From assembly GCF_029784155.1 (NCBI RefSeq), contig NC_073692.1:423398305-423462304 (forward strand): a DNA stretch of 64,000 nucleotides, given 5' to 3'. Origin of the DNA: Uranotaenia lowii (Eukaryota > Arthropoda > Insecta > Diptera > Culicidae). Positions 46,322-58,623 of this stretch are shown here, in pieces (positions within the stretch are counted from its first letter, which is position 1; each line of letters begins with the position of its first letter). The position numbers and the translations under genes were made by a program. The notes below the pieces were generated by a model. That model was not told where the DNA came from and searched no databases. It worked only from the letters and a program-made list of their open reading frames with translations.

Positions 46322-48266
46322 TCCCACACCTGAGCTTGACAGTGTTTGCATTGTAATTGAAATTTCAGAATGAGGTGTTGCTGAATGCATTTCTCTTATC
46401 CCTTGAATTGATTTGACAGAATCAAATCTAGCATCGAGTATTATTTTCATTTCGATGCATTCTTCAGCGGAAACAAGTTTGACTTGCAGTTTTTTTTCAA
46501 TTGCAACGCGCCCATCCGAAATGATCTTTGGGAGTTTGGTTTATGGCACCTGGCAAACTTGCTCTCTTTGGCAGTCGTTTGAGGGTTCCACCCAATCCAT
46601 CACTGGTACCATTGCCATGAGCTATTGCAAAGAAGTGCCATTCAGCTGGAATACCAAAGTCTTTGTGGTGATTTAATAGTTTAATCATATTGAATCGATT
46701 TTTATATTGCGCAACAGCTTCATCGGAGAAGTAAATTACTTTTTTCGAGTTTGGCAAATACAGCTTTACGAATCCTATGAATGCCTTTTGGAAAGCATAA
46801 AACGATGCCGTATTATGTTCCAGGAAGTCTGAAATTATCACAAAATACAACGGAACGATCTTCTCATGTTCAAGATAATACGCAGCAAACGGGTGTACGG
46901 TGGCTTGATGGTTGTTATAGTGAACACCCTGAACACTATCTTGATATACGAAAGAGTAGTTTTCTGAAAAATCGGCTACCACGAGTACTTCTCCTTCCTT
47001 CAAACTATCTCTGGTGATTCTATAAAACTTGTTTAGAAGACACAAAATCGTGCTACCGTACATTTGGGATAGATTCTAAAAACTGTTCGGTGAACGTTTC
47101 AACATCACATACGATCGTTTGAAAGCTGCAGCGCTTTTGTTGTGTCCATTGCTTGCACGATATTTGGTCAATGGAATTTTCGTCAAAATATGAACAAATA
47201 ATATTCTTGAGTCGATCAATGTTGCCACAGTCTGCTGCTACAGCACATTTTTATAAAAATTTGAGGATAACACAGATTTTGCATTAACACATCACGTTAT
47301 GAGCTGAAAGTTTAAAACGCCTTTCTCTTCTGCTTCAATCTGGTTGAGTTTCGCTGTCAAAAATTTCAATTTAAAATTTTGATGAATCGCGCTAACACAT
47401 ACGCAGCTCCTGCTAGCACACATACAGGTGGTCGGAGTTCCGCAAACTTTGAAAAGCCTACAGGAATCTCGGGAAAACTATTCCTTGAAAAACCTGAAAT
47501 CGAAATTACAATGTTTGTTTAAAAAACATTATACCAATTATAATGATTTTGAAGTATCAACCTGTTAATTTCTTTAAGATTTGCCAATATTAAACGCTTT
47601 TTCTTTAGTATATGAGAACTCTCTTCTAGGACACTTTTGAAATCTTTCTTTTCCTGGCAGCTCTTTGCTCACGGAGATGTTAAACGCGTTCACTATGTGA
47701 ACTGCATCTTCGGAAAGTCAATGCCCTTTTTTAGGATTGGGTGAGCTTAGTATACCTTTCTCTCCAACGCATTTCTTCATATTTCTTACTAAGCGCTCTG
47801 AACAGTCAAATTCTCCTGGTAATTATTTATCACAATAAATATCAAATAAATGTATTAAAGACCAAAAATTACTTTGGATTTTCTGGACGCTCCGCGATTT
47901 TGGAAGCACTGACAAAATCCGAAAATTCTCGCTTGTTTTTTTACACCCCTTAAACTTTTCTTTAAGCTTCTCAATCATCTCCTCTCCAAAGCTTTCAAAA
48001 TTTTCATTTTGATGATTAGCGACTTCCGCAAAGCAAGTTTTCAGTGCTTTCGATGCTCTGAGCATGTTTTCGTTTTTGTACTTATTTGATCGTCTAACCC
48101 TAGTCACAGGTGATAGTTCAAGATTTTTAAAGCCGTGATAAGAAAGGCAAGTTTTGTATCGTAAGTATCGCGTGTGGAAAGCTGCAAAAGCTTGGATCCA
48201 ATCTCGCAGGGTGACAGCACCATAAACATTCTGTAGGTGACGCCAACGATTTGTTAGGAAAAACAA
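46322..48266 (-). pseudogene. Broken DDE-like transposase of an unnamed long-TIR superfamily
   Basis: Read from 48266 down, one protein appears in pieces. An N-terminal part (48266-47823) has a central RASKALKTC block and ILSVLPKSRSVQKIQ near its end. A segment near 47700-47590 has ELPGKE and, in another frame, KKRLILANLKEIN. A Cys-containing segment (47240-47060) has CGNIDRLKNII and ends at a TAG. The core (47063-46497) has VVADFSENYSFVYQD, VHYNNHQATVHPF, VIYFSDEAVAQYKNR, AEWHFFAIAHGNG and SDGLGGTLKR. The tail (46490-46322), in another frame, has KIILDARFDSVK. The conserved DFSENYS, FSDEA and SDGLGG acidic motifs look like a DDE/D catalytic triad, and similar proteins occur as uncharacterised transposon-like proteins in arthropods. 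I cannot name the superfamily with certainty. At least three frameshifts or stops make it non-functional. Confidence 0.7.
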
Positions 48267-48320
48267 CAGGCTGACTATCCTGGTACTTGGACATCTTTGA
48301 TGCTAGCCTTCATTTCGGAT

Positions 48321-48854
48321 GCGTATTTATTAAAAAGGCGTATTAGCGTTAAGGTGAAATTTCACGAACTTCCCATCTTAAAAACGTGATATCTCCGAAA
48401 CGGCTCATATTGTTTTGAGTGAATGAGTGATTCTTATATAAAATTTCACGCTGAATACATTGGCGCTATCAAATCAAAAAACAAAGTGGGGGCATTTTGA
48501 GATAATCGCAATTTAAGTTTTAAAATGCAAAATTATCTAGTTTGGCAACACTGCCGAAAATTTTCTATCAACACATTTGATAGCTTATAATATATTCTTT
48601 ATATGGATGGTCTTATCTTATCTGTGGCTTCTACTGTTTTTGAAATATTAAAAAAAAACAAAAACAGTTGCCAAAAATTGCCAAATTTTCAAAAAAAAGG
48701 GGGGGGGGGTGCCATTCGGGGGAGGGTGGTCCGATTCCCCCAAAACTTTGGATTTTTTTTATTAACGTTACAATTAGTCTTTCTACTGATTTTGAGCGAA
48801 ATCGAAGAGGGTCGTTGCATTTTCATGGTCACTTGGTATGGAATGACCCATATA
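48321..48854 (-). repeat. Long TIR, right arm, of inner DNA transposon
   Basis: Inverted match of 45652-46172; it ends CATGGTCACTTGGTATGGAA followed by TGACCCATAT. With the left arm it bounds a ~3.2-kb transposon whose only coding content is the broken transposase. Confidence 0.9.
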
Positions 48855-49582
48855 TAAAACTATTACTTTCAAAACTTTATTAGCCTTAAATTTTGATATC
48901 TGGACGAATTTTAATAAAGAAAAGGTTTTATCTTTGACTTTAATCACTTGCTGTCTTGAAATTAAATTAAATATTGCTTCTTTTTGTCAAATCAAATTCT
49001 ATTTTCAACCTTCAAATAAATTTTCCTAGGTTAAAATGATAAATTTTTTACGTGATCTGGCATTTTTTTTTTTTTTATCTGTTGTTATATTTCATGAATT
49101 CTATATCTGGTCATGAATTCTTATGTTCGAGGCTTTATTCGAAATTTCGATTTGCTTTCTTTTTTAAGTGTTTCGGAAATATTAATATCAAATTTGAAAT
49201 TAAGCCTGTTTAGAATTTATTTTAAACCTTATTTATAGTTCAGAATAAGGAACATCATTTTGAATGATTTATCAATGACTTACTGGGAAGAGCATTGATT
49301 TGAAGCATTCAAATGTAGATTTCGTTTTGAAAATGTTGATTAATTTTATTTATTCCTTTTATATTTTTTGTATTGTTATTATTTTTGGCTACATTTGAAT
49401 TTTGAAGCAAAGAAGGTGTTTTGTATCCTTTTTGATCAAGAAAACTCGTTAAAAGCGTCAAAATAGAGATTGATCAAGGTTACCCCAAAGCATCAAATTC
49501 TCGACAAAGACGAAATCGATTTTAAATCTAATTTAATGTAGTCTAATAAATTTCTCCAACCATGTTTTACGTTCATAGGAGT

Positions 49583-50512
49583 CCAGTAGGGGAAATGTTT
49601 CCTAAATGGGCCTATCGGGTTAAATGACCCTACGACTGTTTGATGAAATGGCTGACTAGACAGCTTATCTGACCAATGCATTTTGAGGGTGATACGCTTT
49701 TAGCATAAGGCAAGAAAGAATAATATGAATATACCAACTCAAAAAAAATTAAAAAATCATACAAGGTTTTGATACATTTTGATGTAATATTTCGACTTTT
49801 AAAAATTAAACGTAAAGAAGCTTAAAACAAAAACTAGGATGGTTTTTGTTTCTTACTCAAATGAACTTTAGAAATTAAACATATTTCAGCTTTTGTGGAG
49901 GTTTAATAATGATGATATAGTGGAATAAAAGAGTGTTTTTGTATGCCCCCATCATGTTTGTAAAATGCCTCCATCCTAAAAAAAAAACAGGTTAAATAGA
50001 ATAAATAAATGATTTTTATCATTGAACCTTCAAATTTAAGCTCTGAACAACATCTTTAGAGAGAATTGAAGATCTAAACACAGATTTGATAAAGTTTTTC
50101 TCATGGATGAACTGCCTCCATAGTATGGCAACCCTAACTTTTGTTTTATTCCATAAAATTATAATATACATAGATTTTTATAAAACTTCAGCTTTGTCGT
50201 ACGGAAATTATTATTTTTTAGCAGTTTCAATGAAATTATACGGAAATATCGCCCAAAAAACAGAAATTTTGTTCAAAACATAAATAGGCGCATTTAGCCC
50301 GCACGGTTTGAGGTTCGGCATTTTAGACAACACTTATGATAAAATCATTTTCTTGGAAACAGAAGAAAATTTCAACATAAAAATTACTCCAATGTATAGA
50401 AAACAGTTGCCTGCACACGTGTATATAGTTTTTGTACACATATTCTATGTGATATTTGATTTAATCAGTGTTCTGCTTAATAGGCGCATATAGCCCGCTC
50501 CTCCCCTACTGG
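49583..50512 (-). mobile_element. Interspersed TIR repeat, copy 2 (CCAGTAGGGGA ends)
   Basis: The inverted sister of 11456-12375. The termini here are an exact 11-bp inverted repeat (CCAGTAGGGGA at the left, TCCCCTACTGG at the right). It lies inside the outer 45360-50604 element. The 65-residue plus-strand ORF at 50086-50283 mirrors the minus ORF of copy 1, and 53 or more residues agree, but there is no recognised domain. Confidence 0.78.
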
Positions 50513-50724
50513 TTTTAAAAATATGAAACGTGGTATCCCTTAACAGAAAAAACAATCAAAAAATATTGAAAAAGGCGATCAATCTTACCCCGTTTTACGG
50601 TTATATATAATAAAAATAAAAAAAAATAAAAAAGGGAAGAAAAACCATGTTTTTTAGATGCTGTCAAAAATGAGCGGTTTTGCATGGATGTTGCTCAAAT
50701 CGAACAAGGTATGTAGGGAAGATC

Positions 50725-51110
50725 AGGGCATAACGAGCACTCAGGGCATAGTAAGCACTCCTCAAAAATCTCTTGATCATATTTACAAGTGAAGATAATA
50801 TAATAATTTATGAGCATCGGAAAATAAAACATCTGGATCGTTATTGTACGCACTGCAACATGATGTACAATTTTCAATTTTAGTGTGATAAAAAAAATCG
50901 CCTCGACCGGGAATCGAACTGGAGTCTTCCCATTATATCTCCGACACCTTAACAATATGAAACAAATCAAGCTGTAGCTCTATAATTCACGATTTCATCG
51001 AAATGAATTCGCTGCTAGATTCTACGACAGTAAACGCTCATCGTGCCTCGATTAATGGTGCTTCTACTGCCTCAGGGAGGGTTATCATTATGCCCCTCTA
51101 GTGATCGATT
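50725..51110. mobile_element. MITE-like block with GGGCATAA ends and an internal B-box-like site
   Basis: The left end carries GGGCATAACGAGCACT and a tandem variant GGGCATAGTAAGCACT. The reverse complement of the right end is GGGGCATAATGATAACCCT. On the minus strand, GTTCGATTCCC (50909-50919) is a perfect pol III B box, but the best A-box candidate (TTGTTAAGGTG, 50945-50955) is only 36 bp away. Either an old tRNA-SINE or a MITE containing a tRNA-like patch. Confidence 0.4.
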
Positions 51111-53322
51111 TTCGACAACAAAAAAAATTAAATGCGTTTTTAAACGTTTTCTATAGTTTAATAAGCGTCCTCCTTAAAGTGGCAATTTTGCTCTTATTTC
51201 CCCTATTGCTTTCAAATATAGACGATCAATATCGGGCGATTTTTTTATGTTTGATTATAAGTTTTGGAAATTTAATGTGACTTAGTAAGTTTGATTGGAA
51301 CTTAGATAAAAATTAAACATATGAGACTAAACCTTTCCTACAAATCTTTCACTACCATTCGTAAAGCTGGAAACTAGTTCTGAAGTTGAAATGGTTTATA
51401 AGGAACTTCAATTTTATTCTCCTCAGAAACATGGTTTTTGTTCTCCAAAACATCTAACCGATTCTGAAACACCTAACAGAGGAAAATCTAGACCAGTAGA
51501 GCACTGTGTCTGATTTTTGCCATCTGCTAGTCCGCTGTATGACACTGGTATCAATTTCTAAAATTGCTGGAGATTTCCAGGAAGGATTATAAAGTGAAAA
51601 TCAATACCCTTGTGTTGGGTGGGTGGATAGTCGAGTGGTATCTTCGTGAGCTAAGCAAACGAAACGATTCCCTGGCCTGGCACATACCTACGTCCTACCA
51701 TTCAGCCAGAATCCTTCCAAGCTCCTTCTGCCAAAACAAGCACAACAAGCAGAAACATCTTGTTTACGCTTCCTGGGAAATAACCGTCCGATCGTCCATT
51801 TTGTTTGTTCATTCGTCGTCGGTGAGGTTTTGAAATTTACGACACCATATAATCAAGTGTCTGCTTCTGCTTTCCTCCTCGGCCCTTTTCCAGCAAAACG
51901 ACAGTAAGGCACGGTAGTAAAACGTTTCCCATTACATGGTGTGTGGACCGGAAGTGGAAGGAAATGCTTTACCCCGGCCAGAAATTCCAGAGGCCACCGT
52001 CATCAGGTCAGAATTACCGGTGCACGCTGCCCGTTCATGTTCCGTGAGAGAGATTCTAAAACTCTGTTCTATGGAGGGGGAATCCGAGAATGTCTATATG
52101 TAGAATTTATGGAATTGCGCTTCCCACTTCAATATCGTTTTCCCACAATAAACCCGTTTTGCAAAAGGTTTTCCCAGAGCTCATTTTGCGCAAAGTCCCG
52201 CAACCAATCCCATTTTGACTTGTTGGCATGCCACACTTTGAGAAGGGTTTTCCATATAAGAGCTCCACTGCTCATAAACACACTGCTTCCTCGCACAAAA
52301 AGGTAGGCACAACTCCTAGATATAAATATAGATGCCAGTGGTTTTGCTTTCGGGAAAAGGTCGAGGAATCTAATATCTGTCCCATTGCTTGATAGTGCAG
52401 AATAAACTTTCATCAAAGGCCTTGGCGCCATCATCCTCCTGGTCAGATGTCCTCAGCCACATGGCTAACTGAGCGGCAAAAGGACACGATAACAACAATG
52501 ATGTTCCTCTAATCCGATTGGGGACGCCTTTTGCATCCTTCGTGTATAGGCTGAGAAAATTGCCACACTTCTCCATGCAATGCTGTCCTTCTCTTGCCTT
52601 GCTTGGAAGTTGGAATAACAGCTTAGTTCGAGCGATACTTCAAACCCGAGAGCTGTTTAGCGGAAATTCTCCTAAATCATCATCACCGTAATCATCATTG
52701 ACCAAGGCAAGTCCAATGGTTCGGATCGATTCAGCCAGCCTGGAATCGTTTGGTTGCGGTCAGGAGGATTAGGATCCTTGGACCAGGCAGAAGTGGGCTG
52801 AATGCTGCTCTGTGGTTATTTTGTACCATCTACCAACTATACAGTTCCACAATCGATAGACACACCTGGTGGAATGTTTCCTTTCTAAAGAGTTGTTCAA
52901 CGATTATTACCTTAGTTGTTTATAGTAGGTACTAGCAGCACACTTAACAGTTGCCATTTCGTTTGCAGTTTCCACCGTTTGGGAGTTGAGAATGCTACAT
53001 GGCTTGTCTAAGAAAGATTTTGAAATTAGTAGAGGGTAGTTTCAAGTTCGATGGTGTTGGTTTACCATAGATTCAATTTTAAACACACTGCTTGAGGTGT
53101 TTAACATGGTAGCAGTGGTTTAATTTTTTTTTTCAGAAAATTATACAAACTTCAATGTTAAAACTTAATTTATTGAGGATTTTCACTTTTATTAAAATCT
53201 CGATTTAATGAAACATGAAATATTTATAATTTTCTTTTCTTAGCTATGTTTAGTAATTTCATTATATAGTCACATTTAAATGGTGCTGAATACAATTTTT
53301 CAAAGAAAACAAACTTACTCAC
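51111..53322. other. AT-rich lead-in then a GC-richer unique island (about 51560-52960)
   Basis: The island is non-repetitive, with short ORFs on both strands (121 residues plus at 51941-52306, 101 minus at 52129-52434) and no recognisable domain or clear exon structure. Candidate host regulatory or untranslated DNA. Confidence 0.4.
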
Positions 53323-54476
53323 TAGACTGAGCCGATTAGGAGTCATTTTTGAATTACTCAAACCCTGGGGACTTAAAACCTCCATTTTGGTTCAAAACTC
53401 TTCCATGATTTTTACAGAATTTTCAAGCAACGTTCATATGAGTAAATTTGGACTTATATGTTTGCATGAGAAAATTGAATATTTTGTACTGAAAAAAAAA
53501 ACATCATTTTTGTTTTTTGTTTTTTTCTATGAATCCGAGCCAAATGGATTTTGGGCCAATTTAAAAATTCTTTAAAGAAAATTTTCCAATGAAAAACTTT
53601 GTTGAACACCGTAACTATGTATCTAATTAGGCAACAACATACGGTCTTCAAAAAAGTTGTCCAGCGGAAAATTTCCTTAAAAGAATTTATAAATTGGCTC
53701 AAAATTCATTAGCAGGCTCGGTTTTAGAGATAAAACAAAAATGATATTTGAATTTCCCATACATACATAAAATTTCAAATTTGCTCATGAAAACGTTACT
53801 TAAAAATCCTGTATAAAATCATGGATGAGTTTTGAACTTAAACGAAGCTTTTAAAAACCTAGGGTTTGAGAAATTCAAAGATTTTTGCCAATTTATAAAA
53901 TTATCGAAAGAAATTTTCCGCTGAACAACTTTGTCGAAGATCGAAACTTCGTATTCCATTAGACAAAAAAATTATTAGGTATTGAATAGGGATATGTCTT
54001 TGCTTACTGATGAACAATAAATTCAATTGACATCACTGCAGAGTGCTTAGCGAGGTATTGCGTGACTACTTTTCATGCAATATCTCGCGAGGCTCTAGCA
54101 GTGATGTCAATTTAATTTATTGTTTATCAGTACGAATAGACAGATCCCCATTCAATACCTAATAACTTTTTTGTCTTATTAAAAGCGATTTTACGGTCTT
54201 TGACAAAGTTCTTCAGCGGAAAATTTCATTTATTAATTTTATAAATTGGTACAAAAACCACAAGCTGCTCGGTTCCACAGAAAAAAACAAAAATGGTGTT
54301 GATTTTTCAGAACAAAATATTCAATTTTCCAAAACAAACCTATAAGTTCAAATTTACTCATGTAAACGTATTAAAAAATTCTACAAAAAATCATGGATGA
54401 GTTTTGAACTAAAACGAAGCTTTTTAGACCCCATGGTTTGAGAAATTCAAAAATGATCCCAAATTGACTCAGTCTA
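53323..54476. mobile_element. Compound foldback element, TA-flanked
   Basis: The ends are TAGACTGAGCCGATTAGGAG at the left and a diverged inverse ending GACTCAGTCTA at the right, with TA on both sides. The first half folds around about 53630 (AAATTTTCC...TGAACACCGTA against TACGGTCTTC...GGAAAATTT). The second half folds around about 54062 (GACATCACTGCAGAG against CTAGCAGTGATGTC, with TATTAGGTATTGAAT outside). The same ~250-bp module therefore appears at least three times in alternating orientation. Confidence 0.75.
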
Positions 54477-54535
54477 ATATTGCACTTATTTTTTTCTCAT
54501 TCAAAAGATCTTGAGCAAAACAAAACCTATAATAT

Positions 54536-56349
54536 CAGGGTGGGGTGGACCAGATTTTTAAATTAAAATTGCATTTTAATCCTTTTTTCATACTGATCAA
54601 AACACATTTGTTCATTTTTGTGTAAAAAATATACCTTAAATAAATGATAAGCTGATTTGGAATCTTAAGAGTTGAACTTGCCTTATGGATTTTTAGTTGA
54701 AATATTTTTGAAGACTAACTTAGATAGAAATTTTGCTTAGGTTTGATCTTTATTGGATACTATTAACGAAAAAGTCCGACCGTTGGAGAAAACGTGAAAA
54801 TTGGTTTTGACCATAACTTTGTTGTCTTGAAAGTTATTGTACATCGGTTGGCCTAGTAAGTAGTTTTTTTATTTATTTTAAGTACATTGAATTTTTTTAC
54901 ACAAAACATCAAATGACACATTCCACGCGCTTGTACCGCTCAAAAGTGATTTTTATCCGTTCGCGTATCAAAAAAATTCAAAATTGTCTATTATTTTGAT
55001 AATTCGAATCACTCAAAACCAACGGGAAAAAGAGAAAAAAGTTTTTTACACATGTTTTAGATGATTTTGAAAATCAGTTTTTTTGTTGAAAAAGGTGGTG
55101 TTTTTGACAACTTTTACAAAATCATTAATTTTATTATATGGATGATGTTTTTTTGAAATTTTTTTAGTATGTTCAGAAGCCAAAAAACACGGCTTCATTT
55201 TGTAGAAAAAAGTATTCATTTATATCCAATGTTGTTGGTTTGAAAAGCGAACAAATACAGTCGCAAATGATTAAATTCACGTCACAAAAAAAGGGAAATT
55301 TTTAATTTTACGAGAAAACTCCTACTTTTTTTTAAATAAAAAATGAGATTTTCATTGAAAATGATAAGACAATTCTATAACTCTTAGATTTATAGAAATC
55401 GGTTCGAATTTATCTGAGTTACAACAGCGCGAATGAGTGAATTCACGTCACAAAATTAGATTTTTTGTTAAATTTTATATGAAAAATGTGCTCTGAAAGC
55501 TGTTTTGACCCTCCAGATGGTCGGATTTTTACAAATCGAGCATAATTTAGTACATTTTTTAATAAGTTCATTATTTTCAAATAAAAATACAAAAAGATTG
55601 AAAAAAAAATTTTTTTTTTTTGCTGAATCTTTAAATGAAGACAGTTGTTATTTTAACATATGATCCCTCAATATGTTGCTATTCAAGTGCCAATCAAAAT
55701 AAGGAAAAAGTTAGGTGCAGATACTGAAAATTTATGATTGTTAAAGTCGGAACAACAAAATATCGTTTTTTAAAGTGTACATAAAATTTGAAGACTCCAA
55801 AGAATGGTTCAGTATAACTACAGTATAACTTTATATTTTGTGACGTGAATTCAGTCAACTACCCTGTTCTGTTTGAACTGAGTGAATTCACGTCACAACT
55901 CCAAATAAGCATAACTTCGTTCGTTGTTGTTCAATCGAGAAGCTCCGTACATCAAATTGTGGGTAACTGTTTTCTTTAAAACTCATTCGAAGACACCAAT
56001 ATTCTACTTCCACAGAGAGAACAGGAAATCAAAGATGTATGTACTAAAGTCCGAAATGATTAATTTTAGCGTGAATTCACGTCACGAAAGTAATCAATCA
56101 CAACAAAAACAACTTAAATTTTAAAATGATGAAATTATATTCATTTTGAAGGAAATTCAATTTGCGACCGTTTGCTACAATTTTTTTCATTTTCAAGTAA
56201 ATTGGTTGTCTTCTAGAATGATAACAGTGCAGAAAAGTCCGGAAAAGCGATTTCACGTCACGGTGGAATGTGTCAAATGTGTTTTGATGAGTATGAAATA
56301 AATAATATAAATGCAATTCAAATTTTGAATTGTGGTCTACCCCACCCTG
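54536..56349. mobile_element. TIR element (CAGGGTGGGGT ends) with repeated TTCACGTCAC motif
   Basis: The left end is CAGGGTGGGGTGGACCAGAT; the reverse complement of the right end is CAGGGTGGGGTAGACCACAA. Both run into AAATT...GAATTGCATTT-like sequence. A second inverted pair lies inside (ATCAAATGACACATTCCACG at about 54909 and its inverse near 56265-56290). TTCACGTCAC occurs six times, five forward (55276, 55442, 55887, 56076, 56252) and one inverted (55839-55849). No coding frame, so non-autonomous. The flanks show no 8-bp duplication. Confidence 0.7.
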
Positions 56350-58169
56350 AGATGATCGGGTTTGAATTTTAAGTGCAGTTATTGGAAAATGTCCCAACCT
56401 AAGTAAAATTTTAGTCATTTAAATTTAATATAAACATTTAAACAAAAACATACAAAAAAGTTTCTTCTTTTGAATAAGAACATAAGAAGTGCAATATCTC
56501 ATATGATGGCTGAGATATAGCCGATCAAAATTTTTCATGTTTTTGAGGGGGTGACCCCAAATATTTGGCGGGCAGTGTATATTTTGCCAATTTGGCATAT
56601 TAGACACAAACTTTGAGGCGTTTGAGGATTACACAAGAAATAATAAAATTTCCATCCAAAATCTTCGTACTCTTGTCATCTCACAAAAGGCATGACTTTT
56701 ATAGTCTTAGGAACTTAGGAACTTACTCAAATTGATTTTTGAAAGCAGGTGAAAAAGCTTTCTAATGTGAATAGGAGTCTCAAACTGGTGTCTCATGGAA
56801 TACGAAAAATTACCTTAGGTAAAAAATAAAACGAATGTTGAATGTGCTAATCAATTATCGTATTTCCATAGCCAGAACTTATGCTTTAGTCTAGATATGT
56901 ACCGAAAAGTTGTGCAACGGCCAAAAACCAAATATTGATCTCATCAACTATTCGGCCAAACGAATATTCGGTCGGTTTTTATTGAAAAACAAAAAAAAAA
57001 CGATTATTTAAGTTTACTTCAATTCCTTCCATTTCAATGCCCCTCATGTTTTTGAGTCGAATATTTTCAACCAGATGATGTATAATAAGATTTTTTTCAA
57101 GTAGGGGACTCTAGGATATTCAAAATGTCACCAATAACGAAGGTTAGTCGAATATTTTCAACCAGATGATGTATAATAAGATCTTTCTCAAGTAGGGGAC
57201 ACTAGGATTTTCAAAATGTCACCAATAACTGGAAAGATAACAAATGACTTGTCGTTTCTTGGGCGTTTATCATCAAAGAGATTGGGTTCCTATTAAATCT
57301 GGGACAAATACTGTCGAAACAGGTGCAACATTTTGAAATTGATGATTGGATATCGAAATTGACCAAGGTAAAATTTGAGCAAGGTATCTTCAAAATTGTT
57401 GTTTAAACAACGATGATCTTTAACCTTAATAATATATATCACACTTTCTACAACACGAATCCACACGATCGGGCAACTCAGGACGATTATGTAAAAAAAG
57501 GCAAATCAGAAATTATCTAGGCACTATTCTAGAAAAAACAAAAGAAAAAAAAGAAAATTATTTGAAATTTAAAGTTTTTATTCAATAATTGCAGCAGTGT
57601 TAAAATCTTATCGAAAAGTTAGGCTTAAACTTATGTTTATTTTGTTTTTTTTTTAAATCGGTTTTGAAAAAAAAAATCTAAAAATTTTCGAGGAGAATTG
57701 GGGGTTCAAACCCCCATGAGGATCCAAAAAAGCTAGCGAGGTATTCTATTACATTCAAAACTTTCAGATTAAAATTATGATAATAGAGTAAGGTTACTCA
57801 AGAGTATCAATCTAAACTAAAAACTAATGCCAAAACCTAAAAAACCAATCCCAAGTCCAAAATTTTGCTTCACTTTTTCAAAAATTTCTTACTTAATGGT
57901 AGAAATATTGGTTTGAAAATTAATTTTTTAAATAAATTAAACCCATTTCGGAGAATTTTATTCCATTATTCACATAACCAAAATTTTATTTATATTTCCG
58001 TGTTTGGGATTCTGTATTCGGATTCTTGATTTTCAATTCAAATAATCATAAAAAAAATTAGAAATGAAAAGCTGCTTTGGAATCCTAGTTCAAATTTGGT
58101 TTTGCATTTCAGATCTAACTTTGAACCATGTTTTTAGATATCATTTGTATTTTCAATATTTTGATAATA
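56350..58169. other. AT-rich DNA with a tandem duplication
   Basis: 57056-57146 and 57147-57235 are tandem copies of a 91-bp unit (GTCGAATATTTTCAACCAGA, then AAGTAGGGGAC and ATGTCACCAATAAC) with few differences. Beyond it, the segment toward 58160 is low-complexity with GATTC phrases that resume at 60440 on the other side of the next element. No genes. Confidence 0.6.
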
Positions 58170-58623
58170 AGGCTATGATCATTTAGTATCCGGGCAGTTT
58201 GTAACGAGTGTATTTTAAAAACTATTCATTCGATCGAAAAACTTTGTATGAAGGAAATAAAGGTGTTAATATGACATTTTTTATAAAAATATAAAAAAAA
58301 ATATTTATCAATGATTTTAAGAAATACTCTAACTTTTTCATAAAATCTCTTTTTTATCTTTGCACACTTTTTTCAGTCATGTATTGATTTTTTTTTTACC
58401 ACAGAAGTAAAACCTTTGCAAAATCATGATATTTTACACAAACTCACCTGGAAAAAGCAATTGGAATCTGGTTGGAACCTTTTCATGAGTAGGCATCTCG
58501 AAAAATTTGATATTTTAAATCCGTTTTTAACATAAATTTTTTTATCCATCAGAACGCATCTGTCATATTGCGTAAAAACCGGATGCACAGATTGCGATCT
58601 TTGAAACTGATCATTATTAGTTA

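Larger units (their letters stand above)
45360..50604. mobile_element. Outer TIR pair enclosing a 5.2-kb nest of elements
   Basis: The left end is ATAACCGTAAAACGGGGAAA followed by TATTGATC. The reverse complement of 50577-50604 is ATAACCGTAAAACGGGGTAA followed by GATTGATC. This ~28-bp inverted pair, with GATCAA phrases inside both ends (also near 49470), suggests one original element. The inner transposon (45652-48854) and the MITE (49583-50512) would then have inserted into it. No target duplication is evident. Confidence 0.6.

Noticed and set aside
51941..52306. 121-codon plus-strand ORF in the GC-rich island
   Set aside because: No domain, biased toward Arg/Phe/Ser from mixed reading, and an ORF of similar length exists on the opposite strand.
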